From Deltaproteobacteria bacterium (GTDB taxonomy: Bacteria > Myxococcota_A > Polyangia > JACPQR01), in the NCBI GenBank assembly GCA_016190375.1, contig JACPQR010000004.1:1-58752 (forward strand): a stretch of DNA of 58,752 nucleotides, given 5' to 3'. Below the pieces are notes generated by a model that worked only from the letters and a program-made list of their open reading frames with translations, was not told where the DNA came from and did no database searches. Both the position numbers and the translations under genes were made by a program. This document shows, one piece after another, positions 37,566-46,137 of this stretch (positions are counted from its first letter, which is position 1; each line of letters opens with the position of its first letter).

Positions 37566-39388
37566 GGGGGCGGAGGGCTCGTTTGAGGCGTGGGGCTCGG
37601 CGCGGCACCGCTGCGAAGCTGCGCGAGGAGGATCCTCGAGGGCTCGTGGCTGGGCCGGGCGCGCTGGCATTCCTCGAGCCGCGCGATGGCCTCGGCGCGC
37701 TTGCCCTGAGAGTCGAGTATCTGGGCGAGCGGGTAGAGCGCCTCGACGAAGCCCGGGCGCAGCCGTGCCGCCTCGGCGAACGCGAGCGCCGCGTCGTCGG
37801 AACGCCGGTTCCGGAAGTAGACGAACCCGAGGTACAGCCGCGCCCGCGCGTCATCCGGCCGCTCGCGTGCGGCGCGCTCGAGGTCGGCGAGGCCGTCGCG
37901 GCTCCGGCCTGTCCGGTGCAGGCAGAACCCGTGGAGCGCCCGCGCCTCCGCGTTGCCCTCCTGCTCGCGCAAGAGCCTCTCCAGAGGCGGCAACGCGTCG
38001 CGGCACTGATCGAGATCGGCGTGAGCCTGCGCGAGGGCGAGGAGGACCTCGAGCCGATCGGGGGCCAGCTCACGTGCGCGCACGAGTGGCTCCAGGGCGC
38101 CCTGCGGGTCGCCGGCCAGCGTGCGCACCTGCCCGAGCCGGAGCTGGATGGTCACGTTGTCCGGTCCGAGAGTGGCGGCCTCCTCGAACGAGCTGCGGGC
38201 CTCGTCGTCGTTGCCGAGCCGCCCGAGGACCTCGCCCAGCGCGAGGTGCGTCTCGGCGTCGAGGGGTGCATCCTGTACGGCCTGACGCAGCTCGCGCTCG
38301 GCCGCGCGCAGGTCGCCGGCGTTCGCGAGCGCCCGGCCGAGGAGGGACCGCGTGCGGCCGTCGGACGGGTCGTTCTGCAGCATCTCCTGGTATATTCGGA
38401 CCGCGCGGTCGCCCGTGCCGGACCGGACATAGGCCACGCCCAGCCCGCGCCGGCTCTCGACGTCCTCGGGTCGAAGGCGCAGGGACTCCTCGTAGTGCGC
38501 GATTCCCTCCTGGTGTCTTCCGAGCTGCACGAGAGCCTCCGCCAGCAGCCGGTGCGCATCCGCGTCTCGAGGGCGGATCGCGAGCGCACGCTGGAACCGA
38601 TCCACCGCGAGGAGATACTGGCCGCTCCTCAGGTACGCCAGCCCGAGGTTCGCCAGGGCCGCGGCGTATCGAGGGTTGACCTGAACGGCGCGCTCGAGCT
38701 CCGCGATCATCTCGGCCCGGCGTCCCAGCCGCCCGAGGACGATGCCGAGGTTGTTGTGGGCCTCGGCGCCGTCGGGTTGTAGCCGCGTCGCTTCGCGGTA
38801 GGCGGCCGCCGCCTCCTGGAGCGAGCCCTTCCGATAGAGGGCGACGCCGAGGTTGAAGCGCAGGATCGCATCCCGCGGCGAGCGTCTGAGCCCCGCCTGA
38901 TAGGTCGCGACGGCCTCGTCGAACCGCCGCAGGACGATGAGGAGGTTGCCCTTGTTGTTGTAAGCCGGCGTCATCCGCGCATCGAGGGCGATCGCGCGGT
39001 CGAACTCGGCGAGGGCGCGGTCGCGATCCGAGCCCCGCGCAAGCGCCTCGGCCAGAAGGAAGTGGCTCAAGGGATCGCCCGGCGCGGCCGTGACCGCGAA
39101 CGTCGCCGGCTCGACCGCCTCGCCGGCCGCCCCCGAGCGGACGAGCGCGAGCGCCAGCCTCCGCCACGCGTCGCCGTCGTACGGTGAAGCGCGGGCCTGC
39201 GCGTCGAGCGCGTCGATTCCCTCCGCTGGCAGCGGCTCCGCGGTCATCTGCGGCGCGGCCTCGCTGGGCACCATGGCGACCCCTGCGTCGGCCGAAGGAG
39301 CGCCGCCGTCCTGCGCCCTGGCGAGCGGAGCCGGGCCGAAGAGGCCGAGCGCCGCGAGGAAAAGCGACCTATTCGAGCCAGAGCGCAT
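37562..39388 (-). CDS. Exported TPR-repeat protein
   Basis: 608 aa. ATG at 39388 gives a Sec signal MRSGSNRSLFLAALGLFGPA ending ARA. About fourteen tetratricopeptide repeats fill the rest, with the pattern AYNNKGNLLIVLRRFDEAVATY, AHNNLGIVLGRLGRRAEMI, AALANLGLAYLRSGQYLLAV and so on. TPR proteins scaffold complexes; in this context it may be a periplasmic part of the Glt-like machine (a GltC-type role is possible but not shown). It overlaps the 39369 gene by 20 bp and the activator gene by four. Confidence 0.85.
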   Translation of the reverse strand: MRSGSNRSLFLAALGLFGPAPLARAQDGGAPSADAGVAMVPSEAAPQMTAEPLPAEGIDALDAQARASPYDGDAWRRLALALVRSGAAGEAVEPATFAVTAAPGDPLSHFLLAEALARGSDRDRALAEFDRAIALDARMTPAYNNKGNLLIVLRRFDEAVATYQAGLRRSPRDAILRFNLGVALYRKGSLQEAAAAYREATRLQPDGAEAHNNLGIVLGRLGRRAEMIAELERAVQVNPRYAAALANLGLAYLRSGQYLLAVDRFQRALAIRPRDADAHRLLAEALVQLGRHQEGIAHYEESLRLRPEDVESRRGLGVAYVRSGTGDRAVRIYQEMLQNDPSDGRTRSLLGRALANAGDLRAAERELRQAVQDAPLDAETHLALGEVLGRLGNDDEARSSFEEAATLGPDNVTIQLRLGQVRTLAGDPQGALEPLVRARELAPDRLEVLLALAQAHADLDQCRDALPPLERLLREQEGNAEARALHGFCLHRTGRSRDGLADLERAARERPDDARARLYLGFVYFRNRRSDDAALAFAEAARLRPGFVEALYPLAQILDSQGKRAEAIARLEECQRARPSHEPSRILLAQLRSGAAPSPTPQTSPPPP

Positions 39389-39941
39389 TGGCACGTCTTC
39401 CCCCTCGCGAGGCAGCGGTAGCATAGTCGCGCCAGAGCCGGTCGGTCGCCCTCCCGAGCTCGGTCTTCGCTCGCTCCGAAGCGGCGACGCGCCGGTCGCG
39501 CTCGCGGACGAGGCTCGCGATCTCGGCCCGGACGGGCTCGAGGTCCGGTGCGGCCAGCGCGTAGCGGAGGAGCACCTCGGCGCGCGCGAGGCGAAGCCTG
39601 GCCTCGTCCACGGCGGCCCGGGCCTCCGCCTCCTCGATGAGCTTGTCGGCGAGGATCAGCCTGGCCTCGAGCAGGCTTCTGCGGGACTGCATCAGGCTCT
39701 GGCCTTCGCGCTCCCAGAGATCGTCGAGATCCTCGAAGCGCGAGATCGTCGCGACGATGTCCTCCTGCTCTTCGCGCCGTGCCCTGAGCTGGCCGAGCGA
39801 GACGGCCAGATCGTCCTCGGCCTCCGCGAGCCGGCGCCGCCCCTCGCTCGGGAGCCGCGGGTCGGTCGAGCGAATCACTGGCACGCCTCCGCCGCACCCC
39901 ACCGCCACGGCAACCGCCACTAGGAGCATCGCACGCCTCAT
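39369..39941 (-). CDS. Small coiled-coil lipoprotein
   Basis: 190 aa. Signal peptide MRRAMLLVAVAVAVGC (C16). The mature chain is almost wholly charged alpha-helix (RRRLAEAEDDLAVSLGQLRA, DEARLRLARAEVLLRYALAA), predicted coiled coil. It follows the IR-bearing gap after the 40151 gene and overlaps the TPR gene start by 20 bp. Function unknown; a periplasmic spacer or stalk subunit fits its shape. Confidence 0.8.
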   Translation of the reverse strand: MRRAMLLVAVAVAVGCGGGVPVIRSTDPRLPSEGRRRLAEAEDDLAVSLGQLRARREEQEDIVATISRFEDLDDLWEREGQSLMQSRRSLLEARLILADKLIEEAEARAAVDEARLRLARAEVLLRYALAAPDLEPVRAEIASLVRERDRRVAASERAKTELGRATDRLWRDYATAASRGGRRANALWLE

Positions 39942-39977
39942 GAACGATCGTGCTGCGGCAGACGAGAGGGGACCAAA

Positions 39978-40122
39978 CAGGAAGGCGGGAAGGCGGGAAG
40001 AACCGGAGATTGGCCCTGGGTGGCGCTGCGGTATCGGATCGACGCTTCGTGCGTGGCTCACACTGATCTTGTCGGGAGCGGGCTCGGGGACGAGATCCCC
40101 TTCCCGCCTTCCCGCCTTCCTG
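39978..40122. repeat. Perfect 23-bp inverted repeats flanking a 99-bp spacer
   Basis: Left arm 39978-40000 and right arm 40100-40122 are perfect inverse complements, built from GGCGGGAA heptad/octad units (CAGGAAGGCGGGAAGGCGGG in the left arm). The spacer includes a second dyad GGGGA-CGAGA-TCCCC. It occupies the 209-bp gap between two minus-strand genes; size and symmetry suggest a MITE-like or REP-like element rather than a terminator. Confidence 0.75.
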
Positions 40123-40150
40123 TGAATCCGACCCGGAGTCGGTCGCCTCA

Positions 40151-43100
40151 TCATCGCGGGCTCCTCGGCGGTGGCGATGCGCCGCCTCCGCCTCGCGCCT
40201 CGGCGAGGAGCGCGACCGGCGGCGCCTGGACGTTGCCAGCTCGCCGCCGCTCGGCGTCGGCGAGCGAGTTGAGCCCGACGCGCTTGTATAGCCCGGCCAG
40301 GTTCGCCTGCGCCACGTTCGATCCGGCCGCGGCGGCCTCGCGGAAGTACTTGAAGGCGGCGTCGAGATCTCCGGCCTCCGCGCTCGCGACCCCGAGCAGG
40401 TTCTTCACCTCGTTGCCGCCGCCCTCCTCCATCGCCCGTGCGAGGACGTACCGCGCCGCGTGCGGGTCGCCCGCCTCGAGCAGGAGCGTCCCCAGCCTCG
40501 ACAGGCTTGCCGCTCCGCTCTGGTGGACGACGGCCTCCCGCGCCTCGCCGACCTGCCGCGTGTCGCGTACGGCGCGGCGCGGACGGAGCGGCTCGGGAGC
40601 GCTCGGGTCCTGGTCGGGGGGCGTCCCGGCGAAGCACGCTCTCGCGGCGGCCGTGAGGGATCCGACCTCGCGCGACTTCTGGGCGCAGGCCTCGAGCGCC
40701 TCTCGCGAGGCCGACCGCATCTCGTCGGCCTTGCGTCGCAGGACTTGCTGGAAGCGCTGCGCCAGCGCCCCGGTCACCCCTTCCGGAGGGTGGATGCCTT
40801 CGATCTGCCGGGCTCCGAGCTCGTATGCCATGGAGATCCGCGACAGCGCCGCGATCGCGTAGGTCGCGTCCCCGGCGCGGGCCGCCTGCAGGTACGCGTC
40901 CTGGATCGACGAGACGTTGTCACTGATCTGCTGCACGGCGCCGACCTCGTCGCCGGGCACGACCTCGAACGGGCTGCGCAGCGTCACGAGCGCGAGCTCC
41001 GCCAGCCCGTACCGGATCCTCGCCGCGCCGGTCGGCGTCGCCTCGCCTATCCTGCCGGTCGCCTGTCCGAGGACGTTCTCCGCCTCGCCCGTGTTGCCGC
41101 CGCGCGCGAGCAGCACTCCGATGTGGCCGAGCGCATCGGGATCGTCCGCGCCAGCCGACCTCAGCGCGTCCATGGCCGCACGCGCATCGCCCGCCGCGTC
41201 GAGGAGCTCCGCGAGCTTGGTCACGAGCTCTCGACGCTGCGAGGCATCCGTGGTCGCGCCGATCGCGCTGCGCAGGGTCGCCGCCGCTCCTCGAGCGTCG
41301 CCGAGGGCGATCCGGATGTCAGCGGCCGCGCGTAGCCGCTCTCCGCGCTCGCCTGGAGCGGCCCGGGCGGCCCGTTCGTAGTACTGCACGGCCCTGTCGA
41401 GATCGTAGCGTGCGGCCGCGGCGCGGCCGAGGCTGGCGAGGACCTCGCCGGCGGCCTCGGACTGAGGGTAGCGGTCCGCCATCTCCTGGCCGAGCTGGAC
41501 CATCTGGGCGAAGTTCCCGTCGGCCTGCGCCGTGGCGAAGGCGGCCAGGAGCGCCTGCTCCCCGAGCGAGGATCCGGCATGCCGCTGAGCCAGGGCGCGG
41601 AGCCTCTCGACGCCACCTTGCGACTCGCCGCCGGCGGCGACGGTCGTGCGCTCCAGGCTCTGCGACTCCGCCTGGTTGACGAGCTGGGTGATCTGCCCGC
41701 GGGTCGTCTCGTCGAGCAGCCCCGCGATCGCCAGGAAGCGCCGGCCCGCTCGCGCCAGCCCCTCGTAGTCCTCGAGGGCGCGATAGGCGTCGAGCGCGAG
41801 CTCGGCGCCCGCCCTGGCCTCGGGCGCGCTCGGGTGCTCGGTGGCCAGCGCGACGAAGCGGTCGATGGCGTCGCTGTAGTTGCCCTGCTCGTACAGGGTC
41901 TGGGCGATGATGAACTTCACGCGGGGCAGCTCGTCCGCGCCGCCCGTGCCCTGCCGCAGGTACGACTGGGCGGAACGCCGCAGCCCCGCGTTCGCTCGGA
42001 CTCGCTGGAAGACCGGCGCGCCCTGCTCGGAGATGAGGACCTTCTGGTACGCGGCGATGGCGTTGAAGAGGTTCTTCGACCGGTCACCGGCCTTCTGGGC
42101 CCTCTTCGCCATCCGCTCGTAGAGGCGGCCGGCGTCGAAGAAGCCGGAGGAGGCGACCAGCGCCCCTGCCTGGTTTTCCTCGATGTCCGCGCGGTGGCGG
42201 GAGCCCGGGAGCAGGTCGAGGTAGATGCGGTACGCGGTGGCGACCTCGCGGGCGAGCTCGGGCTCGTTGCGGTCGCGGGCGCGAACGTCCGCCTTGGTCG
42301 CCAGGTCGCGGGCGAGCCGCTCGATCTCGCTCTCGAGGTTGCGTCGCTCGGCGCCGGCGAGGGCAGGGTCGCGGAGCCTGGCGCGAAGGGCGCGCAGGAT
42401 GAGCTCCACATCGAGGGCCACGTGCTCGAACTCGCCCGTCCGGGTCACCGCGTCGTGCAGCATCCTGGCGTCGTCGATGCGGCTCTCGTCCTCGGGAGCG
42501 AGCACCAGGAGCTCGCGCACGGCCAGGCGGACTCCCAGCGGATCTCCGATCACGCTGTAGCGGCGCACCAATCGCTCGAGCGCGGCCACGAACGCCGCTC
42601 GGTTCGGCGCCATGCGGCGGTAGTAGTCGACCGCCTTGTCTGCCTCGCGCTCCTGGCTGAAGCAGTAGACCGAGTCGACCAGGGCCTCCCGCCTGAGGTC
42701 GAGCCGCTGGTCCCGGACGACGCGCGTGTGGCCGGGCCCGGAGGTCTGCATGACCTGCTCGAGGAGCCGCAGCGCATCCCGGCAGTCCTCCGTGTTGATC
42801 TTGCACCACGCCAGCTTGAAGCGGGCCAGCGGGTGGACCGGGCTCTCCGCGGACGCCAAGATCCGCTGGTAGGTGGTCGCCGCCTGCGAGATGTCGTTCC
42901 GGTCGAACCAGTAGTCGCCGATGATGAGGAGCGCCTCGAGCCGCAGGGCGCTCTGGGGGTGATCGGCGACGAGCTGGTCGTACGTCTCGCGCATGCCGTC
43001 GTAGTCGCCGAGCTCGCGCTGCTCCTGACCCGCGTTGAAGATCGCCTGCGGCACCAGTGGGTTGCCGGGGAAGCGCCGCGCGATGAGCCGGTACGTGCCC

Positions 43101-43414
43101 AGCGCCTCCTCCTTCAGGAGCTTCGCCGCCGGCACGTCGAGAACGCGGCTCTGACGCCCCGACCGCTCGTAGGCGACCATGTAGTGGTAGCGGGCCTCCT
43201 CGCTCAGGAGCTCCGCCAGACGCATGTACAGCTCGGGCAGGTGCGCGGCCCCGCGCGAGCGGTTGATGATCTCCCGCGTCTCGCTGACGGCGTTCTCGAC
43301 GTTCGTGATCCGATGTCGCAGCGTGTCGACCAGCGACTCGTCGGCGACGCGCACCGCCGCCCCGCCGCAAGCGAGGAGCGTCGAGCCAAGGGCGAGGAAG
43401 AGGAGGCGTTTCAT
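40151..43414 (-). CDS. Large TPR lipoprotein, GltD/AgmU-like
   Basis: 1087 aa. Lipoprotein signal MKRLLFLALGSTLLAC (C16) followed by TPR/helical repeats over nearly the whole length (for example PLVPQAIFNAGQEQRELGDY, VKFIIAQTLYEQGNYSDAID, GEVLASLGRAAAARYDLDRA, VAQANLAGLYKRVGLNSLAD). Length, periplasmic export and neighbours (two barrels, a 472-aa TPR lipoprotein, an FHA/TonB protein) match the myxobacterial gliding protein GltD. The start overlaps the upstream stop (ATGA). Assignment rests on architecture and context, not on a search. Confidence 0.82.
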   Translation of the reverse strand: MKRLLFLALGSTLLACGGAAVRVADESLVDTLRHRITNVENAVSETREIINRSRGAAHLPELYMRLAELLSEEARYHYMVAYERSGRQSRVLDVPAAKLLKEEALGTYRLIARRFPGNPLVPQAIFNAGQEQRELGDYDGMRETYDQLVADHPQSALRLEALLIIGDYWFDRNDISQAATTYQRILASAESPVHPLARFKLAWCKINTEDCRDALRLLEQVMQTSGPGHTRVVRDQRLDLRREALVDSVYCFSQEREADKAVDYYRRMAPNRAAFVAALERLVRRYSVIGDPLGVRLAVRELLVLAPEDESRIDDARMLHDAVTRTGEFEHVALDVELILRALRARLRDPALAGAERRNLESEIERLARDLATKADVRARDRNEPELAREVATAYRIYLDLLPGSRHRADIEENQAGALVASSGFFDAGRLYERMAKRAQKAGDRSKNLFNAIAAYQKVLISEQGAPVFQRVRANAGLRRSAQSYLRQGTGGADELPRVKFIIAQTLYEQGNYSDAIDRFVALATEHPSAPEARAGAELALDAYRALEDYEGLARAGRRFLAIAGLLDETTRGQITQLVNQAESQSLERTTVAAGGESQGGVERLRALAQRHAGSSLGEQALLAAFATAQADGNFAQMVQLGQEMADRYPQSEAAGEVLASLGRAAAARYDLDRAVQYYERAARAAPGERGERLRAAADIRIALGDARGAAATLRSAIGATTDASQRRELVTKLAELLDAAGDARAAMDALRSAGADDPDALGHIGVLLARGGNTGEAENVLGQATGRIGEATPTGAARIRYGLAELALVTLRSPFEVVPGDEVGAVQQISDNVSSIQDAYLQAARAGDATYAIAALSRISMAYELGARQIEGIHPPEGVTGALAQRFQQVLRRKADEMRSASREALEACAQKSREVGSLTAAARACFAGTPPDQDPSAPEPLRPRRAVRDTRQVGEAREAVVHQSGAASLSRLGTLLLEAGDPHAARYVLARAMEEGGGNEVKNLLGVASAEAGDLDAAFKYFREAAAAGSNVAQANLAGLYKRVGLNSLADAERRRAGNVQAPPVALLAEARGGGGASPPPRSPR

Positions 43415-44829
43415 TGAACGCACCTGTCTTCGATGACCACGACGAGGTCCTGCAGCTCGTCCGTCCAGTACTCGCCGTCGAACGTGTACAGGGCCCTGGG
43501 CCCGCGGATGCGCCGGGCCGAGGACTGCGTGATCTCGCCGACGCCCATCGGCCGGCGGCGGCCCCGTAGCAGATCTACCGACAGCTCGTGCTCGAGAAGC
43601 GCGACCTGCTCGTCGGCATCCAGGAGCGACTGTGCAATGCCCTCGGCGGCGATGCGCAGCTCGACGGCAAGCCGGGCCTCGATGTCGTCGATCGCGTTCT
43701 CGTAGAGCGCGTCCAGCCACGCCGCCAGGCGGGGGCCGAAATTCGAGGCGCTCGAACGAGCAATCCGTCTCTCCTCCTCCAGCCGCGCCGCGAGGAGGGC
43801 CAGCCGCCGCGCCTCGCCCTGCCGCAGCGCGGCGTCGCGCACGTCCTGGACCTCTTCCGGGTCGTCGCCGGCGCGGAGCGCGCGGAGCGCGTCGCCGTGA
43901 CGCCGCCTCAGCTCCAGGGCGCTCTCCCTCGCGAGGTTGAAGTGGCAAAGGCGCCTGAAGTCGAGCGCGCCGAGGATGAAGCGCTCCGGGGCGAGCGCCA
44001 GCGCGTAGGCGGGTGCGTCGAGCGCGATGAGCAGACCGAGCGAACGGCGCGAGTTGCCGCGGTAGTACTCGGCCCACGCCTTCTCGAGCAAGAGGTCGGA
44101 CTCGCGGACCCAGCGCGGGTTGACGCGGTCCAGCGTCCTGAGCGCCTCGTCGAAGCGCTGCCGCTCGAACAGGAGCTGCGCGAGCGTGTGCAGCGCCGTG
44201 GCCTTCGCGCGGCCATCGGCGGAGGGTCTGCGCGCGGCCTGGCGCAACAGCGCCTCCGCCTCGTCGAGCTTGGCCTCCTCCATGAGGAGCACCGCGTTCA
44301 CGAGGTCCCCGCGAGCGCGGTACACGCTGTCCTCGGGGATCTGCGCGAAACGCTCGCGCGCCCAGAGCACGAGGCCCCGCTTGGCGTTGTCGCGGCCCTG
44401 GACGAAGGCGGTGAAGCCCGCGACGTCGGTCGGCAGCGTCCCGAAGTCGCTCCCCGCCAGAAAGCCGGTCACGAGGGAATCGTCGTCGACCTTTCCGGCC
44501 GACACCGCGCGCTCGATTCCCCTGAGCGCGGTGATGACCAGATCCTCGTCGCGACGCGCGCCCGCGACGTCGCGATACGCCATCGCCGAGGCATGAGTCA
44601 GCTCGAGGCCGTCAAAAGCCTCGGCCGCGACCAGCCAGGCCCGGTCGTAGTAGTTGTCGGTCTGCGCATGCGACTGGCGGTAGCCGAACGCTTCCTTCGC
44701 GGCCAGCGCGAAGTCCTCGTCCTTGAGCGCCAGGACGGCGGCGTCGTACGCCGAGGCCGGTCGAGCGCGGCCGGCGCAGCCCGCCATGGAGAGGGCGACG
44801 AGCGGCAGTATCGCGGCGGTCCGGCGCAC
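43411..44829 (-). CDS. Helical-repeat lipoprotein, GltE/AglT-like
   Basis: 472 aa from GTG at 44829, which has GGAGG 6 nt upstream. Signal ends SMAGC (C18). Mature part is TPR-like helical hairpins (LNAVLLMEEAKLDEAEALLR-type sequence, FERQRFDEALRTLDRVNPRW) ending in a beta-like RALYTFDGEYWTDELQDLVV tail. Family length and operon position next to the large TPR protein and the two barrels fit GltE (AglT) of the gliding complex. Confidence 0.82.
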   Translation of the reverse strand: MRRTAAILPLVALSMAGCAGRARPASAYDAAVLALKDEDFALAAKEAFGYRQSHAQTDNYYDRAWLVAAEAFDGLELTHASAMAYRDVAGARRDEDLVITALRGIERAVSAGKVDDDSLVTGFLAGSDFGTLPTDVAGFTAFVQGRDNAKRGLVLWARERFAQIPEDSVYRARGDLVNAVLLMEEAKLDEAEALLRQAARRPSADGRAKATALHTLAQLLFERQRFDEALRTLDRVNPRWVRESDLLLEKAWAEYYRGNSRRSLGLLIALDAPAYALALAPERFILGALDFRRLCHFNLARESALELRRRHGDALRALRAGDDPEEVQDVRDAALRQGEARRLALLAARLEEERRIARSSASNFGPRLAAWLDALYENAIDDIEARLAVELRIAAEGIAQSLLDADEQVALLEHELSVDLLRGRRRPMGVGEITQSSARRIRGPRALYTFDGEYWTDELQDLVVVIEDRCVQ

Positions 44830-44830
44830 C

Positions 44831-45460
44831 CTAGCCTCCCAAGGACAGCGCCAGACCGAGCGACATGGACACCTCGGTGTGGAGGTCCCAGCCCGCGAAC
44901 AGGGAATCGGCCTGGACGAAGTGCAGGGCGCGGACGTCGAGCCTCGCCGACAGGAGCCGCGACAGGTAGAACCTCAAGGTGGAGCCCCACAGGGCCAGGG
45001 GGCGCGACGATGCCGTGAACCACCCGTATCCGCCGCCCGCCGAGAACGACAGATCCATGTGAACGAGGCCCGAGCTGCCCACCGCCAGCTTGCCGTACAG
45101 CGGCGTCCAGGTGAACGCACCGGCCACGAACTGCTCGACGATCTCGTACGGCGTGGGCTCGACGTCCTCCGCCAGGAGCTCCTCGCGAAGCGCCGTGTCG
45201 TACGCGAAAGACTGGGTGAAGGACAGCTCGAGCGCGATCGCTTCGTCGAAGTGCAGGGCGTATCCGCCCGCAGCGGTCAGCCCCTTCTCGAAGGCGTCGA
45301 GGGGCAGCCAGCCGGCAGCGACGAAGAACTCGTGCCCCGGGACGTGCCGCCGCTTCTGGACGACCCGGGCCTCTGCGGACTCGTCTCCCTGCTGTGCTGC
45401 GGCCGGACCGGTCCACGAGATGGGAAGGGCCATCGCTAGCCAGACGCCGATGGCCCTCAT
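44831..45460 (-). CDS. Outer-membrane beta-barrel protein, GltA/GltB-like
   Basis: 209 aa with signal peptide ending AAA/QQ. Strand-rich, with alternating hydrophobic residues and the pattern GHEFFVAAGWLPLDAFEKGL, FSAGGGYGWFTASSRPLALW and a C-terminal SMSLGLALSLGG strand typical of small myxobacterial outer-membrane barrels. It is a paralogue of the upstream gene (about 45 percent identical by eye). ATGA overlap with that gene. Paired barrels of this sort are GltA and GltB in gliding loci. Confidence 0.83.
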   Translation of the reverse strand: MRAIGVWLAMALPISWTGPAAAQQGDESAEARVVQKRRHVPGHEFFVAAGWLPLDAFEKGLTAAGGYALHFDEAIALELSFTQSFAYDTALREELLAEDVEPTPYEIVEQFVAGAFTWTPLYGKLAVGSSGLVHMDLSFSAGGGYGWFTASSRPLALWGSTLRFYLSRLLSARLDVRALHFVQADSLFAGWDLHTEVSMSLGLALSLGG

Positions 45461-46116
45461 GAGGCGCCTCCGATCGACGCGGCCAGGCCAAGCGAGATCG
45501 AGACCTCGTTGTGAAGGTCCCATCCGTCGGTCTCTATGAAGTGCAGGCTCCTCAGGTCGAGCCTGACGGACCACGTGCTCGACAGGTACGTCCGCATCCC
45601 GAGGCCCCACAGCGCGACCGGTCGGGCCGTGGACGAGAACCAGCCGTAGCCGCCACCCGCGGTCAGCGTGAAGTCGAGGTGAAGGAGTCCGCCGGAGGAG
45701 ACCGCGAGCTTGCCGTAGAAAGGCGACCAGCTCACCGCGCCGGCGATCATCTGGCTCACGGGCTCGGACGACTCGAGCGGCGTCTTGCCGAGCGAGAGGA
45801 GCTGGTCGCGCAGCGCCGTGTCGTAGACGAACGACTTCGTGGCGGCGACCTCGACGGCGAGCTCCTGGGTCAGGTGGAGTGCGTACCCTCCCGAGGCCGT
45901 CACCGCCTTCTCGAAGGCGTCGAGCGGAAGCCAGCCGCCCGCCACGAAGAACTCGTGGCCCAGGACGTACTTGCGCGCCTGCACGACGCGGGTCTCGGCG
46001 CGCTCGTCCTCCTCCTGGGCCCCCGCCGCTTTGGGCAGGACGAGCCCGAGGCCGACCAGCGCGAGGACGCCGACGACTCTCTTCACGGCCGCACATCGTA
46101 ACAAGGTCGAGCGCAT
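45457..46116 (-). CDS. Outer-membrane beta-barrel protein, GltA/GltB-like paralogue
   Basis: 219 aa from ATG at 46116; a GTG at 46086 would give 209 aa, the same length as its paralogue and a tidier signal peptide. Body carries GHEFFVAGGWLPLDAFEKAV, FTLTAGGGYGWFSSTARPVA and VSISLGLAASIGGAS as its last strand. Side by side with the 44831 gene it probably forms a heteromeric outer-membrane conduit. Downstream of the FHA/TonB-like protein by 21 bp. Confidence 0.83.
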   Translation of the reverse strand: MRSTLLRCAAVKRVVGVLALVGLGLVLPKAAGAQEEDERAETRVVQARKYVLGHEFFVAGGWLPLDAFEKAVTASGGYALHLTQELAVEVAATKSFVYDTALRDQLLSLGKTPLESSEPVSQMIAGAVSWSPFYGKLAVSSGGLLHLDFTLTAGGGYGWFSSTARPVALWGLGMRTYLSSTWSVRLDLRSLHFIETDGWDLHNEVSISLGLAASIGGAS

Positions 46117-46137
46117 TTCTGGAGGCTTTTCCGGAGG

